Assembly (NCBI RefSeq): GCF_900156055.1
Contig: NZ_FTMQ01000002.1
Location: 806,001 to 870,000 of the forward strand
Direction: 5' to 3'
Length of the DNA stretch: 64,000 nt
Source of the DNA: Rhizobium sp. RU33A
Lineage (GTDB): Bacteria > Pseudomonadota > Alphaproteobacteria > Rhizobiales > Rhizobiaceae
Below the pieces are notes generated by a model. It did no database searches and was not told where the DNA came from. It saw only the letters and a program-made list of their open reading frames with translations. Of the stretch, positions 24,987 to 32,960 are shown piece after piece. The number at the start of each line of letters is the position of its first letter. Positions within the stretch are counted from its first letter, which is position 1. The position numbers and the translations under genes are program-made.

Positions 24987-26225
24987 TCAGAACTCGACAG
25001 CTCGATCGCCGTCTTCGTCCTGAATGCGCGTCGGCAGGCCGATCTTGTTCAGGAGGTTGATGAAGGGCTTGGGCGGCAGTTCTTCGACGTTGGCCATCTT
25101 CTTGACGTCCCATTCGCCTGTCGCGACCAGCATGGCGGCGGCGACCGGCGGGACACCGGCGGTGTAGGAGATGCCTTGGCTGCCCACTTCGTTATAGGCT
25201 TCCTTGTGGTCGGCGACGTTGTAGAGGAAGACGGTCTTTTCCTTGCCGTCCTTGAAGCCCTTCACGTAGTCGCCGATGCAGGTCTTGCCTTCGTATTCCG
25301 GGGCAAGCGAGGAGGGGTCGGGCAGGCAGGCCTTGACGACCTTGAGCGGGACCACTTCGGAACCGTCGGCGAGCTTGACCGGCTGTTCGGAGAGGAGGCC
25401 GATCGACTTCAGCACGGTGAAGACGTTGATGTAATGATCGCCGAAGCCCATCCAGAAGCGCACGTCGGCGCCGTCCATGTTCTTTGCCAGCGAATGCACT
25501 TCGTCATGGCCGCAGAGATAGGCGCGGCGGGTGCCGACGACCGGCAGGTCGTAGTCCTTGCCGATCTCGAACATCTTGTTGACCTGCCATTCGCCGCCCT
25601 GCCAGGAATAGACAACGCCGGTGAACTCGCGGAAGTTGATTTCCGGGTCGAAGTTGGTGGCGAAATACTTGCCGTGGCTGCCGGCATTGATGTCGACGAT
25701 GTCGACGTCGGTCACCTTGTCGAGATATTCGTCCTTGGCGAGGCGCGCATAGGCGTTGACCACGCCCGGATCGAAGCCGGCGCCGAGGATGGCGGTGATG
25801 CCCTTTTCAGCGCATTCTTCCGCACGCTTCCACTCGTAGTTTCCGTACCACGGCGGGGTCTCGCAGATCTTGTTCGGCTCTTCATGGATCGCGGTGTCGA
25901 TATAGGCCACACCGGTGTCCATGCAGGCGCGCAGCACCGACATGTTGAGGAAGGCGGTGCCGACATTGATGACGATCTCGGTGCCGAGCTTCTTGATCAG
26001 GGCCTTGGTGGCTTCGATGTCGAGCGCGTCGAGCGCGTGGGCTTCGAGCACGCCTTCCTGCTTCATCGCCTTCTTTTCATGCACGGAAGCGATGATCGCG
26101 TCGCACTTCGCCTTGGTGCGCGAAGCGATGTGGATGTCGCCGAGCACGTCGTTGTTCTGCGCGCACTTGTGCGCGACCACCTGGGCGACGCCGCCGGCGC
26201 CGATGATGAGCACGTTCTTCTTCAT
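24987..26225 (-). CDS. Carboxynorspermidine/carboxyspermidine dehydrogenase (CASDH)
   Basis: A 412-residue enzyme of the saccharopine-dehydrogenase fold. It condenses putrescine or diaminopropane with aspartate semialdehyde and reduces the Schiff base with NADPH, giving carboxy(nor)spermidine. Landmarks are KNVLIIGAGGVAQVVAHKCAQ at the N-terminus, IHIASRTKAKCD, the family stretch GAGFDPGVVNAYARLA and the C-terminal GISYTAGVPPVAAAML. The ATG at 26225 has GGAGTTGG before it. It lies 50 bases downstream of nspC on the same strand, and together they form the non-AdoMet route to spermidine (and possibly homospermidine) known in Agrobacterium and related rhizobia. Confidence 0.92.
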   Translation of the reverse strand: MKKNVLIIGAGGVAQVVAHKCAQNNDVLGDIHIASRTKAKCDAIIASVHEKKAMKQEGVLEAHALDALDIEATKALIKKLGTEIVINVGTAFLNMSVLRACMDTGVAYIDTAIHEEPNKICETPPWYGNYEWKRAEECAEKGITAILGAGFDPGVVNAYARLAKDEYLDKVTDVDIVDINAGSHGKYFATNFDPEINFREFTGVVYSWQGGEWQVNKMFEIGKDYDLPVVGTRRAYLCGHDEVHSLAKNMDGADVRFWMGFGDHYINVFTVLKSIGLLSEQPVKLADGSEVVPLKVVKACLPDPSSLAPEYEGKTCIGDYVKGFKDGKEKTVFLYNVADHKEAYNEVGSQGISYTAGVPPVAAAMLVATGEWDVKKMANVEELPPKPFINLLNKIGLPTRIQDEDGDRAVEF

Positions 26226-26275
26226 AATGGGACCAACTCCTATGTCCAATCGTCAGAACCTGGGCTTGAAGGATT

Positions 26276-27400
26276 TCAAGACAGGCTTTGTTCGTAGTCC
26301 GTGTAGTCGAACTCACGGACCGTCCTGAGGCTGCCATCCAGTTCGCGGATGGCGATTGCCGGCATTTGCACGCCGTTAAACCAGTTTTTCTTGACCATCG
26401 TGTAGCCGGCGGTGTCCTGCAGCGAGATGCGATCGCCGATGTTCAATTCAGTTTCAAAATTGAACTCGCCGAAGATATCGCCAGCAAGGCAGGACTTGCC
26501 GCAGACCTGGTACCGGTGCGGTCCCTGGTTGGGATGGACCTTCGCGCTTTCCCGGTAGATCAGAAGATCGAGGAGATGCGCTTCGATGGATGAATCCACC
26601 ACGACAAGATCCTTGCCGTTGTAAAGTCTGTCGAGCACGGTGACTTCGAGCGTGGTCGACTTGGTGATCGAGGCTTCGCCGGGTTCCAGATAGACCTGGA
26701 CGCCGAACTCGCCGGAGAAGCGCTTCAGGCGCTCGGCGAACTTCTCCAGCGGATAGTTGTCGCCGGTGAAATGGATCCCGCCGCCTAGGCTGACCCATTC
26801 TGCTTTCTTGAGCAGCGGGCCGAACTTCTGTTCGATGTCGCCGAGCATTGTGTCGAACAGGTCGAAATCGCCGTTTTCGCAGTTGTTGTGGATCATGAAG
26901 CCGGAGATCAGGTCCATGACCGGCTCGACCTTCTTCAGGTCCCATTCGCCCAGCCGCGAGAAGGGGCGGGCGGGGTCTGCAAGGTCGAAGCTCGAGGACG
27001 AAACGCCGGGGTTCAAACGCAGGCCGCGGATGATGCCGGAGGACTGGCTCTCGAAGCGGGTCAGCTGGCCGATCGAGTTGAAGATGATCTTGTCGGCATG
27101 GGACACGACTTCGTCGATCTCGTAATCGGCATAAGCCACGGAATAGGCGTGGGTTTCCTTGCCGAAACGCTCATGGCCGAGGCGGACTTCGTTGAGCGAC
27201 GACGAGGTCGTGCCGTCCATATAGTCGCGCATGAAGTCGAAGACGGACCAGGTGGCGAAGCATTTCAGCGCCAGAAGCGCCTTTGCGCCGGAGAGTTCGC
27301 GCAGTGTCGCGATCTTCTCCATGTTCTGGAGCAGCTTGGACTTGTCGATCAGGTAATAAGGAGTCTGGATCAAGGCTCTATCCTTCGTGAACCCAGCCAT
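26276..27400 (-). CDS. nspC: Carboxynorspermidine/carboxyspermidine decarboxylase
   Basis: A 374-residue PLP enzyme of the alanine-racemase fold (type III). It decarboxylates carboxyspermidine or carboxynorspermidine to the polyamine. Lys46 in ALLALKCFATW is the expected Schiff-base lysine. Also visible are TTSSSLNEVRLG, a glycine-rich phosphate loop VSLGGGIHFTG, LEPGEA, and the second active-site region VCGKSCLAGDIFGEF with its catalytic cysteine. It is the first gene of a two-gene operon with CASDH. No speD/speE-type AdoMet pathway gene is present in the window. The ATG at 27400 has no clear Shine-Dalgarno sequence. Confidence 0.93.
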   Translation of the reverse strand: MAGFTKDRALIQTPYYLIDKSKLLQNMEKIATLRELSGAKALLALKCFATWSVFDFMRDYMDGTTSSSLNEVRLGHERFGKETHAYSVAYADYEIDEVVSHADKIIFNSIGQLTRFESQSSGIIRGLRLNPGVSSSSFDLADPARPFSRLGEWDLKKVEPVMDLISGFMIHNNCENGDFDLFDTMLGDIEQKFGPLLKKAEWVSLGGGIHFTGDNYPLEKFAERLKRFSGEFGVQVYLEPGEASITKSTTLEVTVLDRLYNGKDLVVVDSSIEAHLLDLLIYRESAKVHPNQGPHRYQVCGKSCLAGDIFGEFNFETELNIGDRISLQDTAGYTMVKKNWFNGVQMPAIAIRELDGSLRTVREFDYTDYEQSLS

Positions 27401-27673
27401 ATCTGGCGGAAGTGAACGGGACGCCCCGAATGCGTCGGAGGGGTCCCATAGGCAAAAGGGGGTAAAAAGGCAAGCGGAAGCTCAGGGTTTCGGCATGGAG
27501 ATTGCCTGCCCGATTTTCATGAAGGGCAGATGACGCAGCGCCTTAGGCGCGTGGCGGCCTGCCGCCTTGCATTCCTGCGAGTGCAGCCATGCGTTGGGCG
27601 ACGGGCAGTGTTCAGCAATCGGAAATCTCTGCGCTGTTAGTTGCTGGGGTAACGGTTATGCCCTGGACACGTC

Positions 27674-28858
27674 ATGCATCTCGACCTCGCGACTATTCTG
27701 ATCCTGCATCCACTGTCGCTGGTGGTCGGTGCTATCTGCTTTCTCTATGTGCGCTACCGGTCGCGTCGAAACCGGGGGCTTGGCAAGATGGCGGTCGCCT
27801 TTCTGGTGCTGGCGCTGGGATCTCTGATTGCCGGGGCTGGCGAGCAGGGCGTGGTCGATTACGCGACCTGGACCTTCGTATCCTTCGTGTCAGGGCCTTT
27901 GGCCTACACGCTGTTCTTCATTGGCCTCGCAAACCTTCTGACAGAGCGATCGGCCGGGCGCTGGTGGTGGCTGCTGCTGGCGCCTGCCGTGCTCACCGTT
28001 GCGGCCATCGTCACGCAATTTCATCTGGTCAATCTCTACCGCGCTTCGGCGTTCCTGACGGCCATGGGGCTCTATGCCCTTGGCAGCGCGGCGTTCGCCT
28101 TGTCGGATCCGAAACAGGAAAGGCTTGGCAGCCGGTATGGGCTCGCGGCTGCGCTGGCCTGCAAGGCGCTGATCGCTTTGACAACGATTGGGGGGATCGT
28201 GACCCCCGAGATCTTTCGCTTTCCGCCGGCGGCGACCTTTCTGGTGCTGATCCTCTGCCAGTTTGCGATTGCCATGTTCGTTCTCATCCTTGTGCAGGAG
28301 CGGGCAGAGCAGCGGCTGATCGCGCTGACGGAGACGGATAGTCTGACCCGCATCCACAACCGCTACTGGCTGATGGATCGGCTGCCTAAGTTCGCACCCA
28401 ACGGCAGTGGTTTCATGGTCATCGATCTCGACCACTTCAAACGCGTGAACGACCTCTACAGCCATTTGGCCGGGGATCTGGTGCTCAAGAGTGCGGCTCA
28501 GGCAATGGCGGCGCGGCTGGGTGAGGGCGCCTATTTTGCCCGGACGGGTGGCGAGGAATTCGGCCTCTATCTGCCCCGCGCCTCCGAAGACGACATGCTA
28601 GCGATCGGCGAGATGCTTCGCCAGGAGGTGGAAGCCCTCAGCGTCGTCTATGAAGGCGTGACGATCCCCGTGACGCTGAGTGCCGGTGCCTCGGTCGCAG
28701 GGGAAGAAATGTCCACCAAGCGGCTGGCTGCGCGCGCCGACCATGCGCTCTACGTTGCCAAGAGGGCGGGGCGAAACCGCGTGCGGCTCTACGAGGAGCC
28801 TGACTCGTCCGAGCAAGCCTCGTGCGATAGCGCGATTATGGCCGCGAGCGGCGCCTGA
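27674..28858 (+). CDS. Membrane-bound GGDEF diguanylate cyclase
   Basis: A 394-residue protein with an N-terminal membrane domain of about six to seven helices (residues 8-215) and a C-terminal GGDEF domain (about 230-385). The active-site motif is intact as RTGGEEF at about 289-295, and the metal site DLDHFKRVND is present. The inhibitory I-site RxxD expected five residues before GGEEF is absent (the position reads GEGAYFA), so product inhibition through this site is unlikely. It should make c-di-GMP from GTP in response to an unknown membrane signal. It follows a 273-base gap after nspC, on the opposite strand. Confidence 0.9.
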   Translation: MHLDLATILILHPLSLVVGAICFLYVRYRSRRNRGLGKMAVAFLVLALGSLIAGAGEQGVVDYATWTFVSFVSGPLAYTLFFIGLANLLTERSAGRWWWLLLAPAVLTVAAIVTQFHLVNLYRASAFLTAMGLYALGSAAFALSDPKQERLGSRYGLAAALACKALIALTTIGGIVTPEIFRFPPAATFLVLILCQFAIAMFVLILVQERAEQRLIALTETDSLTRIHNRYWLMDRLPKFAPNGSGFMVIDLDHFKRVNDLYSHLAGDLVLKSAAQAMAARLGEGAYFARTGGEEFGLYLPRASEDDMLAIGEMLRQEVEALSVVYEGVTIPVTLSAGASVAGEEMSTKRLAARADHALYVAKRAGRNRVRLYEEPDSSEQASCDSAIMAASGA

Positions 28859-28958
28859 AGAGCGGCTGCAGGTCTTGCGGTGGCCGCGCCTGCCTTGCCA
28901 GATGGGTGTAAATTTGTTTCGGCTGTCGTCCATCGAGACCGGTGCTGTGAGTCCTGCC

Positions 28959-30140
28959 ATGCTGAAAGACTTCTCCCCCCAGGCCGCCTTCATGGGCGTG
29001 CTTGTCGCCTTTGTCGGTTTTGCTAGTTCTTTTGCCGTGGTGCTGCAGGGTCTGAAGGGGGTGGGCGCCACCGACTACGAGGCGGCTTCCGGGCTGATGG
29101 CGCTGTCGGTCGCCATGGGGATCTGCGGGATCGTCCTGAGTGTGTGGACGAAGCTGCCGGTCTCGGTTGCCTGGTCGACGCCGGGGGCCGCGCTGATGGC
29201 GACGGCGGGCATTCCGCTGGGCGGTTTTCCGGCGGCCGTCGGGGCGTTTCTCGTCTGTGCGGCGCTGATTATACTCGCGGGCCTCATCCGGCCCTTCGGG
29301 CGGGCGGTTGCAGCAATTCCCGCGCCGATCGCCAATGCGATGCTGGCCGGCGTGATCCTCAATCTTTGCTTTGCGCCGTTCAAGGCCGTCGCCTTCGATC
29401 CCTTGCTCGGTCTGCCGATCCTTGTCGTCTGGGCTGTCGTCGCGGCCTTCAAGCGGCTTTATGCGGTGCCGGCTGCGCTTTTGACATTTGTCGTCGTCAT
29501 CGTCTTCGGCGTCGACCTGCCGGAGGGAGCAATGGCCAGCTGGGCGGCATCACTTGCGCCGCCAGTCGAGTTCGTGTTGCCCGCTTTCACGCTGCCGGCG
29601 CTGGTGTCGATCGCGCTGCCGCTGTTCATCGTCACCATGGCTTCGCAGAATATTCCCGGGATCGCGATCCTCAAGGTCAACAAGTATGACCCGCAGCCGG
29701 GGCCAATGTTTGCGGTCACCGGTCTGTTTTCGGCACTCGCGGCACCTCTCGGCGGCCATGCGGTGAACCTTGCGGCGATTACAGCGGCAATGTGTGCGGG
29801 CGAGGACGCGCATCAGGATCCGAAGCGGCGCTATTGGGCGGCAATCATCGCCGGCATCGGCTATGTGCTACTCGGGCTCGCGGCCGGTGCCGTGACCGGT
29901 TTCGTGTCGCTCGCGCCGCCGATCCTGATCCAGTCGGTTGCGGGTCTGGCGCTGATCGGGGCGTTTTCGGGGTCCTCGGTTGCAGCCTTCCAGGTGCCGG
30001 AGACGCGGGAGGCGGCGGCGGTGACGTTTCTCGTCACGGCGTCGGGAATCTCCATTCTTGGGATTTCGGGGGCGTTCTGGGGGCTGATCGCGGGGGTGGC
30101 GATGCTGGGGTTGGTCAAGCTCGCCAAGGCTCGAGCATGA
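28959..30140 (+). CDS. benE: Benzoate/H+ symporter BenE family permease
   Basis: A 393-residue inner-membrane permease with about 11-12 transmembrane segments, of the BenE family (nucleobase-ascorbate transporter-related fold). Landmarks are MGVLVAFVGFASSFAVVLQGL, VAWSTPGAAL, NAMLAGVILNLCFAPFKAV, IVTMASQNIPGIAIL and GGHAVNLAAITAAMCAG. It should import benzoate or a related aromatic acid with protons; no benzoate-degradation genes are in the window, so the substrate is inference. The ATG at 28959 is taken by family alignment, with ATG 28902 in frame upstream; there is no clear ribosome site. Its stop overlaps the start of the next small gene (ATGA). Confidence 0.88.
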   Translation: MLKDFSPQAAFMGVLVAFVGFASSFAVVLQGLKGVGATDYEAASGLMALSVAMGICGIVLSVWTKLPVSVAWSTPGAALMATAGIPLGGFPAAVGAFLVCAALIILAGLIRPFGRAVAAIPAPIANAMLAGVILNLCFAPFKAVAFDPLLGLPILVVWAVVAAFKRLYAVPAALLTFVVVIVFGVDLPEGAMASWAASLAPPVEFVLPAFTLPALVSIALPLFIVTMASQNIPGIAILKVNKYDPQPGPMFAVTGLFSALAAPLGGHAVNLAAITAAMCAGEDAHQDPKRRYWAAIIAGIGYVLLGLAAGAVTGFVSLAPPILIQSVAGLALIGAFSGSSVAAFQVPETREAAAVTFLVTASGISILGISGAFWGLIAGVAMLGLVKLAKARA

Positions 30141-30361
30141 GGCGGTTCCGCATTCGGACTGTCGTCTTCGCACTGGCTGCCGGTTTATTCGGCTATGTCT
30201 TCTACACGCGCTACTGGATCTGGCGGGACTGCATAGCGGCCTCGCAATCGAGTTGTGTCACGCCCGACGGCAGCAATGTAACCGATGGCGGGATGCTCTG
30301 GGGTGTGATTGCGCTTGGCTTCCTCGCTGCGGCCTTGATCGCACGGTTCTGGCGGCGGTGA
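30137..30361 (+). CDS. Small two-helix membrane protein coupled to benE
   Basis: A 74-residue protein whose ATG overlaps the benE stop as ATGA, implying translational coupling. It has two transmembrane helices (about 7-23 and 53-69) separated by a short loop with two cysteines (WRDCIAASQSSCVTPDG), which could form a disulfide if the loop is periplasmic. No family is recognised. Coupling suggests a role with the permease, such as a small accessory subunit, but the overlap could also be fortuitous. Confidence 0.65.
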   Translation: MRRFRIRTVVFALAAGLFGYVFYTRYWIWRDCIAASQSSCVTPDGSNVTDGGMLWGVIALGFLAAALIARFWRR

Positions 30362-30413
30362 GTGAGGTGTGTCGGATCTGGGGCAATCGCCAGGGTTGCT
30401 CTAGGTTTTGCGC

Positions 30414-30683
30414 ATGGAATTCGAATTCGATCCGGCCAAGAGCGAGGCGAACAAGGCGAAGCACGGAATCGATTTCGCGGCGGCGCAGGAGTTGTGGTAT
30501 GATCCTAGCAAGAAAACGCTCGCTGCTTCCTATCGTGAAGAAGTACGGTTTCTAACGGTCGGCAGCATCAAGGGACCACTCTGGACAGGTGTGTTTACCC
30601 TTCGTGGACGCCGCATCAGGATCATCCCGGTGAGGCGAGCCAGAAAACCGGAAAGGCTGGCCTATGGCCAAGATGACAGCTGA
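30414..30683 (+). CDS. brnT: BrnT-family ribonuclease toxin
   Basis: An 89-residue toxin of the BrnT (RelE-like fold) family, starting MEFEFDPAKSEANKAKHGIDF, the family signature of a beta strand followed by KxxxNxxKHGIDF. It then has a central beta sheet (VRFLTVGSI, LWTGVFTLRGRRIRIIPVRRARKPE), where RRIRIIPVRRA is the usual C-terminal active-site strand. BrnT proteins cleave RNA and are neutralised by BrnA. The gene precedes its antitoxin and overlaps it by 20 bases. Confidence 0.88.
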   Translation: MEFEFDPAKSEANKAKHGIDFAAAQELWYDPSKKTLAASYREEVRFLTVGSIKGPLWTGVFTLRGRRIRIIPVRRARKPERLAYGQDDS

Positions 30684-30912
30684 AGAGTTCGATCGAAAAT
30701 TCGATAGCGGTGAAAATGTCGACGATGATCTGGATTGGTCTCAGGCCAAGACGGGCGATGTTGGCCGTAACCTTTTTCTTGTGAAACTCGGCGAGAACAG
30801 TGCGACGGAGATCGCCACCGAGGCCAAACGTCTTGGGTTGTCGGTCGATGAGTTGATTTCAAGGTGGGTCGACGAACGTCTCGAACAGGAGCGCCGGTCC
30901 GCCGCCGAATAA
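30664..30912 (+). CDS. brnA: BrnA-type antitoxin
   Basis: An 82-residue acidic protein following and overlapping brnT. The N-terminal half (MTAEEFDRKFDSGENVDDDLDW) is the disordered toxin-binding part seen in BrnA; the C-terminal half (GLSVDELISRWVDERLEQERR) is the helical DNA-binding part of a ribbon-helix-helix domain. It is expected to autoregulate the operon. The gene ends 42 bases before the leucine leader peptide. Confidence 0.85.
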   Translation: MAKMTAEEFDRKFDSGENVDDDLDWSQAKTGDVGRNLFLVKLGENSATEIATEAKRLGLSVDELISRWVDERLEQERRSAAE

Positions 30913-30953
30913 CACTCTTGCGCGATTCAATTCATCGCGTTATTCCTGACCCT

Positions 30954-31079
30954 ATGAAGATCAACGGCACGACCATTGCTGCGACTGAAATGACGGCCCG
31001 CACTGCGGCCAGCTTCGTCGCGTCGGTGCCAAACTCGCTTCTTCTTCTCGGCCTTATCCGCGGTTGCCGGGTCCATTGA
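30954..31079 (+). CDS. Leucine-rich leader peptide of leuA (candidate attenuator peptide)
   Basis: A 41-residue ORF upstream of leuA, with no likely enzymatic role. Near its C-terminus it reads NSLLLLGLIRGC; four consecutive Leu codons (CTT CTT CTT CTC, 31038-31049) are followed by a fifth at 31053. The end, stop codon included, is GC-rich and can pair with downstream sequence (see 31066-31122). This is the classical design of amino-acid leader-peptide attenuation, in which ribosome stalling at Leu codons reports leucyl-tRNA shortage. Length, position and codon run make it a plausible cis-regulator of leuA; direct evidence is lacking. Confidence 0.7.
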   Translation: MKINGTTIAATEMTARTAASFVASVPNSLLLLGLIRGCRVH

Positions 31080-31122
31080 GGAGCGCCCGGCGGCCGGGTC
31101 AGCCGTTTGGCGATTGCTCCTC
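31066..31122 (+). promoter_or_regulatory. Alternative hairpins following the Leu leader peptide
   Basis: GCCGGG (31066-31071, inside the leader's last codons) can pair with CCCGGC (31086-31091). Alternatively GAGGAGC (31078-31084) pairs with GCTCCTC (31116-31122), enclosing the GCCCGGCGGCCGGG region. The two pairings are mutually exclusive, as required for an attenuator. No T tract follows the second stem, so if it acts it may mask translation or use Rho rather than intrinsic termination. Confidence 0.45.
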
Positions 31123-31239
31123 GAAAACTCCCTAATCCAGATCAGTAATTCCCTGAACAGGGTTCGTTCGGACGTGTCAAAGCCAGGCTGATTTGTTATC
31201 AGCCGTTCACGCCGACGAGGACGAGAAGAGACGAAGACG

Positions 31240-32955
31240 ATGATTTTGAAGACCCATACCGTGAAGCAGGGCATGCCGGACGCCGCAACCAAGTACCGCC
31301 CTTATCCGCAAATTGCCATTCCGGACCGCACCTGGCCGTCTAAGGTGATCGACAAGGCACCGATCTGGTGCTCGGTCGACCTGCGCGACGGCAACCAGTC
31401 GCTGGTCAATCCGATGGGCCATGACCGCAAGGCGCGCATGTTCCAGCTGTTGCTCGACATGGGCTTCAAGGAAATCGAGATCGGCTTTCCCTCGGCCTCG
31501 CAGACTGATTTCGACTTTGCCCGCTGGTGCGTGGAAGAGGGCGGCGTGCCCGCCGATGTATCGCTGCAGGTGCTGGTACAGTGCCGCCCGGAGTTGATCA
31601 CGCGGACGTTTGAGGCGCTGGAAGGTGCCAAGAACCCGATTATCCACTTCTACAACTCCACCTCCGAGCTGCAGCGCCGCGTGGTGTTCGGCAAGGATGT
31701 CGCCGGTATCAAGCAGATCGCGGTCGATGCGGCGAAGATGATCATGGACATGGCGGCGAAGGCTGGTGGCGGCTATCGCTTCGAGTATTCGCCTGAGAGT
31801 TTTACCGGCACCGAGCTGGAAGTGGCCTTGGAGATCTGCAACGCCGTCATCGCCGAAGTGAAGCCGACCGCGGACAACAAGCTGATCCTAAACCTGCCAT
31901 CGACCGTCGAGATGGCGACGCCGAACATCTATGCCGACCAGATCGAATGGATGTGCCGCAACATCGATAACCGCGAAAACGTGCTGATCTCCTTGCATCC
32001 GCATAATGACCGGGGCACGGGCATTGCGGCAACCGAACTCGGGTTGATGGCCGGTGCCGACCGTGTCGAGGGGACGCTGTTCGGCAATGGTGAGCGCACC
32101 GGCAATGTCGATATCGTGACGCTGGCGCTGAACATGTTCACGCAAGGTGTCGACCCGCAGCTCGACTGCTCCGACATCGAGCGGATCAAGGCGGTCTATG
32201 AATATTCGAACGAGATGGTCATTCCCGAGCGGCACCCCTACGTGGGTGAACTGGTCTATACGGCCTTTTCCGGTTCGCACCAGGATGCGATCAACAAGGG
32301 CATGAAGGCGATCAAGACCGCTAATCATCCGGTGTGGGAAGTGCCTTATCTGCCGATCGACCCGCAGGATGTCGGCCGCACTTATGAGGCGATCATCCGG
32401 ATCAACTCGCAGTCGGGCAAGGGCGGCATCGCCTATATCCTGCAGGAGGACTACGGCATCAACCTGCCGCGCAACCTGCAGATCGAGTTCCGCGAGGACA
32501 TCCAGCGGATCACCGATGAGGAAGGCAAGGAACTGCCGTCGAAGAAGATCTACGACCGCTTCATCGAGCGGTACGTCGATCAGACCGGCGCGCGCATCAA
32601 GTTCGTCGATCACCACACCTACCCGGCCGGGACTGACCAGAAGGGTATTCGGGTGGTTGCCGCTGAGATTACCGACAAGGGCGAGACGAAGCGGATCGAA
32701 GGCAAGGGCACGGGTCCGATCGATGGCTTCGTCAATGCGCTGTCGACCTATCTCGGCATCGACCTCTCGGTGCAGGATTATTCCGAGCATTCTTTGCAGC
32801 ATGGCTCGAATGCAGCGGCGATTGCCTATGTTGAGATGGCGCATGCGGGCGGCAAGCTGTTCGGGGCTGGCATCAACACCAATATCGTGACGGCGTCGCT
32901 GGAGGCGATCGTCTCGGCCGCCAACCGCGTGCTCGACGAGCAGAAGAAGGCTTAA
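31240..32955 (+). CDS. leuA: 2-isopropylmalate synthase
   Basis: A 571-residue enzyme for the first committed step of leucine biosynthesis: acetyl-CoA + 2-oxoisovalerate to 2-isopropylmalate. It is the long form (LeuA_yeast-type). The catalytic DRE-TIM barrel has LRDGNQSL at 48-55 (metal and catalytic residues), SLHPHNDRGTGIAATELGLMAGA with its two metal-binding histidines near 253-255, and ERTGNVD. The C-terminal LeuA_dimer regulatory domain (about 430-560) should bind leucine for feedback inhibition. It is preceded by a Leu-rich leader peptide, suggesting attenuation. The next gene starts 5 bases after its stop. Confidence 0.95.
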   Translation: MILKTHTVKQGMPDAATKYRPYPQIAIPDRTWPSKVIDKAPIWCSVDLRDGNQSLVNPMGHDRKARMFQLLLDMGFKEIEIGFPSASQTDFDFARWCVEEGGVPADVSLQVLVQCRPELITRTFEALEGAKNPIIHFYNSTSELQRRVVFGKDVAGIKQIAVDAAKMIMDMAAKAGGGYRFEYSPESFTGTELEVALEICNAVIAEVKPTADNKLILNLPSTVEMATPNIYADQIEWMCRNIDNRENVLISLHPHNDRGTGIAATELGLMAGADRVEGTLFGNGERTGNVDIVTLALNMFTQGVDPQLDCSDIERIKAVYEYSNEMVIPERHPYVGELVYTAFSGSHQDAINKGMKAIKTANHPVWEVPYLPIDPQDVGRTYEAIIRINSQSGKGGIAYILQEDYGINLPRNLQIEFREDIQRITDEEGKELPSKKIYDRFIERYVDQTGARIKFVDHHTYPAGTDQKGIRVVAAEITDKGETKRIEGKGTGPIDGFVNALSTYLGIDLSVQDYSEHSLQHGSNAAAIAYVEMAHAGGKLFGAGINTNIVTASLEAIVSAANRVLDEQKKA

Positions 32956-32960
32956 CCGCC

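Noticed and set aside
24960..26297. 445-codon plus-strand frame across CASDH
   Set aside because: Antisense to the carboxyspermidine dehydrogenase, whose family motifs are unambiguous.
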